The notes below the pieces were generated by a model. The model did no database searches. It saw only the letters and a program-made list of their open reading frames with translations, and had not been told where the DNA came from. Of a stretch of 64,000 nt of DNA, positions 62,716-64,000 are shown one piece after another. This stretch comes from Mycobacterium sp. (lineage in GTDB: Bacteria; Actinomycetota; Actinomycetes; Mycobacteriales; Mycobacteriaceae): contig JAOPUT010000299.1 in NCBI GenBank assembly GCA_025963385.1, positions 1-64,000 of the forward strand. Reading direction: 5' to 3'. The stretch's first letter is position 1. The number at the start of each line of letters is the position of its first letter. A program made the position numbers and the translations under genes.

Positions 62716-63980
62716 CGGCCCGGAATCGGGACCGTGATCGAGTTCTGCAGGGTGTCGATGAACGAGTTCACGTTCTTGCTCTGCACGAAGGTGGCAACGG
62801 CGTCGTACATGGCCTGCTGGAAGCTGGACGGCATCAGCTCGCCGTGGGTGATCGACAGAAGGATCTTGTCCCCCCACAACGACTTCGACGCCTGCCGCTG
62901 GTATGGGGGCAGTGACGACACGTCGACGTCGCTGCGGATCGGCACCGATCCCTTGACCTTGTTGAACGCCAGCGAGGTCGCGGGATCGGCGACGGTCTCC
63001 AGGAACTTCATGGCGTTCGCACCGTCCTTGGCGTCGGCCGAGACGACGAAGGTATCGACGATCGCGAGATATGAGCCATCGGTCCCCGGGTATGCGACGT
63101 ACCCGAAGTCCTTGCCCTCGACCGCCTTGTTGGCCACGAGTTCGCCGTACACGGAGTCGTTCATGGACAGGAAGGCGCATCCGCCGGTCGCCAGTTTCTT
63201 CGCGGCCTGGTCCCAGGTGAGCCCACCGGCACTGGGATCGGCCTGCGACACGATCTGTCCGAACCGCGCCAGAGCTTCCTTGACCTGTGCTCCGCGCCAG
63301 TCGAACTCGTCATCCCTGATGGCGTTCCAGCCGCCGGAGCCGACGACTCCGAGGAGCGTGTTCTCGAAGAGCTCGTCGGCGGTGAACCGGTCCTTGCCGC
63401 CGAGGCACAGCGCCGGGGTGCCGCTCGCCGCCACCTTGGTCAGATCATTGGCGAACGCCTCGGCCGTGTAGCCGGGGCCAGGGACCGCGACACCGGCCTT
63501 ACCGAGCACGTTCTCGTTGAACCACAACACGTTCCCGCGATGTGATCCGGTGGGCACACCCCACTGCTTGCCCTTGTCGGTCGCGGCATCCAGCAGGGTC
63601 GGCGGCAGCACGGGCGCCAACTTCGTGCGGTCGTAGACGGACGTGGCATCCGCCAGCCTGCCCGCGTCGACCCACGCACGCAGCGAACTGCCGAGGAACG
63701 TCTGCCAGACGTCTGGTGGGTCACCGGCCTGCAGGCGGGCGGCCAGTGCCACCTGGACGTTGCTGCCACCACCGCCGGCGATCGATCCATCGGTGACGGT
63801 CACGCCGGGGTTCTTGGCCTTGAAGGCGTCGAGCAGAACCTCGAAGGCCGGGTGTTCCGACGGCGACACCCACCACGACACGACGTCGAGCTTGTCGGTC
63901 GGTTCGGAGAAGTTCGCCTTCTGACCACCGCCGCAGGCCGCGAGGACCAGCGCCAGCGCGACGATCGCATGGCGTTTCAT
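62712..63980 (-). CDS. ABC transporter carbohydrate substrate-binding lipoprotein
   Basis: Lipobox LAAC; LDVVSWWVSPSEHPAFEVLLDAFKAKNPGVTV; VWFNENVLGKAGV-type family-1 SBP layout. Confidence 0.85.
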   Translation of the reverse strand: MKRHAIVALALVLAACGGGQKANFSEPTDKLDVVSWWVSPSEHPAFEVLLDAFKAKNPGVTVTDGSIAGGGGSNVQVALAARLQAGDPPDVWQTFLGSSLRAWVDAGRLADATSVYDRTKLAPVLPPTLLDAATDKGKQWGVPTGSHRGNVLWFNENVLGKAGVAVPGPGYTAEAFANDLTKVAASGTPALCLGGKDRFTADELFENTLLGVVGSGGWNAIRDDEFDWRGAQVKEALARFGQIVSQADPSAGGLTWDQAAKKLATGGCAFLSMNDSVYGELVANKAVEGKDFGYVAYPGTDGSYLAIVDTFVVSADAKDGANAMKFLETVADPATSLAFNKVKGSVPIRSDVDVSSLPPYQRQASKSLWGDKILLSITHGELMPSSFQQAMYDAVATFVQSKNVNSFIDTLQNSITVPIPGR

Positions 63981-64000
63981 GCCGATTCTCCTGTCTTCTG

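Noticed and set aside
1-64000. CRISPR arrays, transposases, tRNA/rRNA genes, prophage
   Set aside because: None recognised on reading; the only short tandem array is the in-frame 30-bp repeat within the NRPS, which lacks spacer structure

Overview
This is a high-GC mycobacterial (Mycolicibacterium-like) chromosomal window. Its centre, about 19.5-54 kb, is an iron-regulated siderophore locus with the logic of the exochelin (fxb/fxu/exi) system. It contains one 7.6-kaa six-module NRPS, an MbtH protein, a two-gene ABC exporter, a formyltransferase (FxbA-like), an ornithine N-monooxygenase, an intact aspartate decarboxylase (PanD), FecCD permeases plus ATPase, a siderophore-interacting reductase and an Fe-siderophore-binding lipoprotein. 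Hand-read adenylation codes give fhOrn, beta-Ala, hOrn, Thr, hOrn and one unassigned residue. The first five match the exochelin MS backbone order. IdeR-like boxes sit upstream of every transcription unit in the locus. Notable points: panD under an IdeR-like box and coupled (ATGA) to the hydroxylase gene; fusion of what M. smegmatis splits into FxbB/FxbC; an unexplained sixth module; a 30-bp tandem repeat inserted in an A domain; and an exporter pair with fully complementary ATP-site degeneration. The flanks carry acyl-CoA dehydrogenases, F420/LLM oxidoreductases, HrpA, a flavin-independent-type MTHFR candidate, a KstR-like operator upstream of a steroid-reductase-like operon, a TetR/NmrA pair, and two paralogous tiny secreted peptides, each with a matching terminator. 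No tRNA, rRNA, CRISPR or transposase was recognised.
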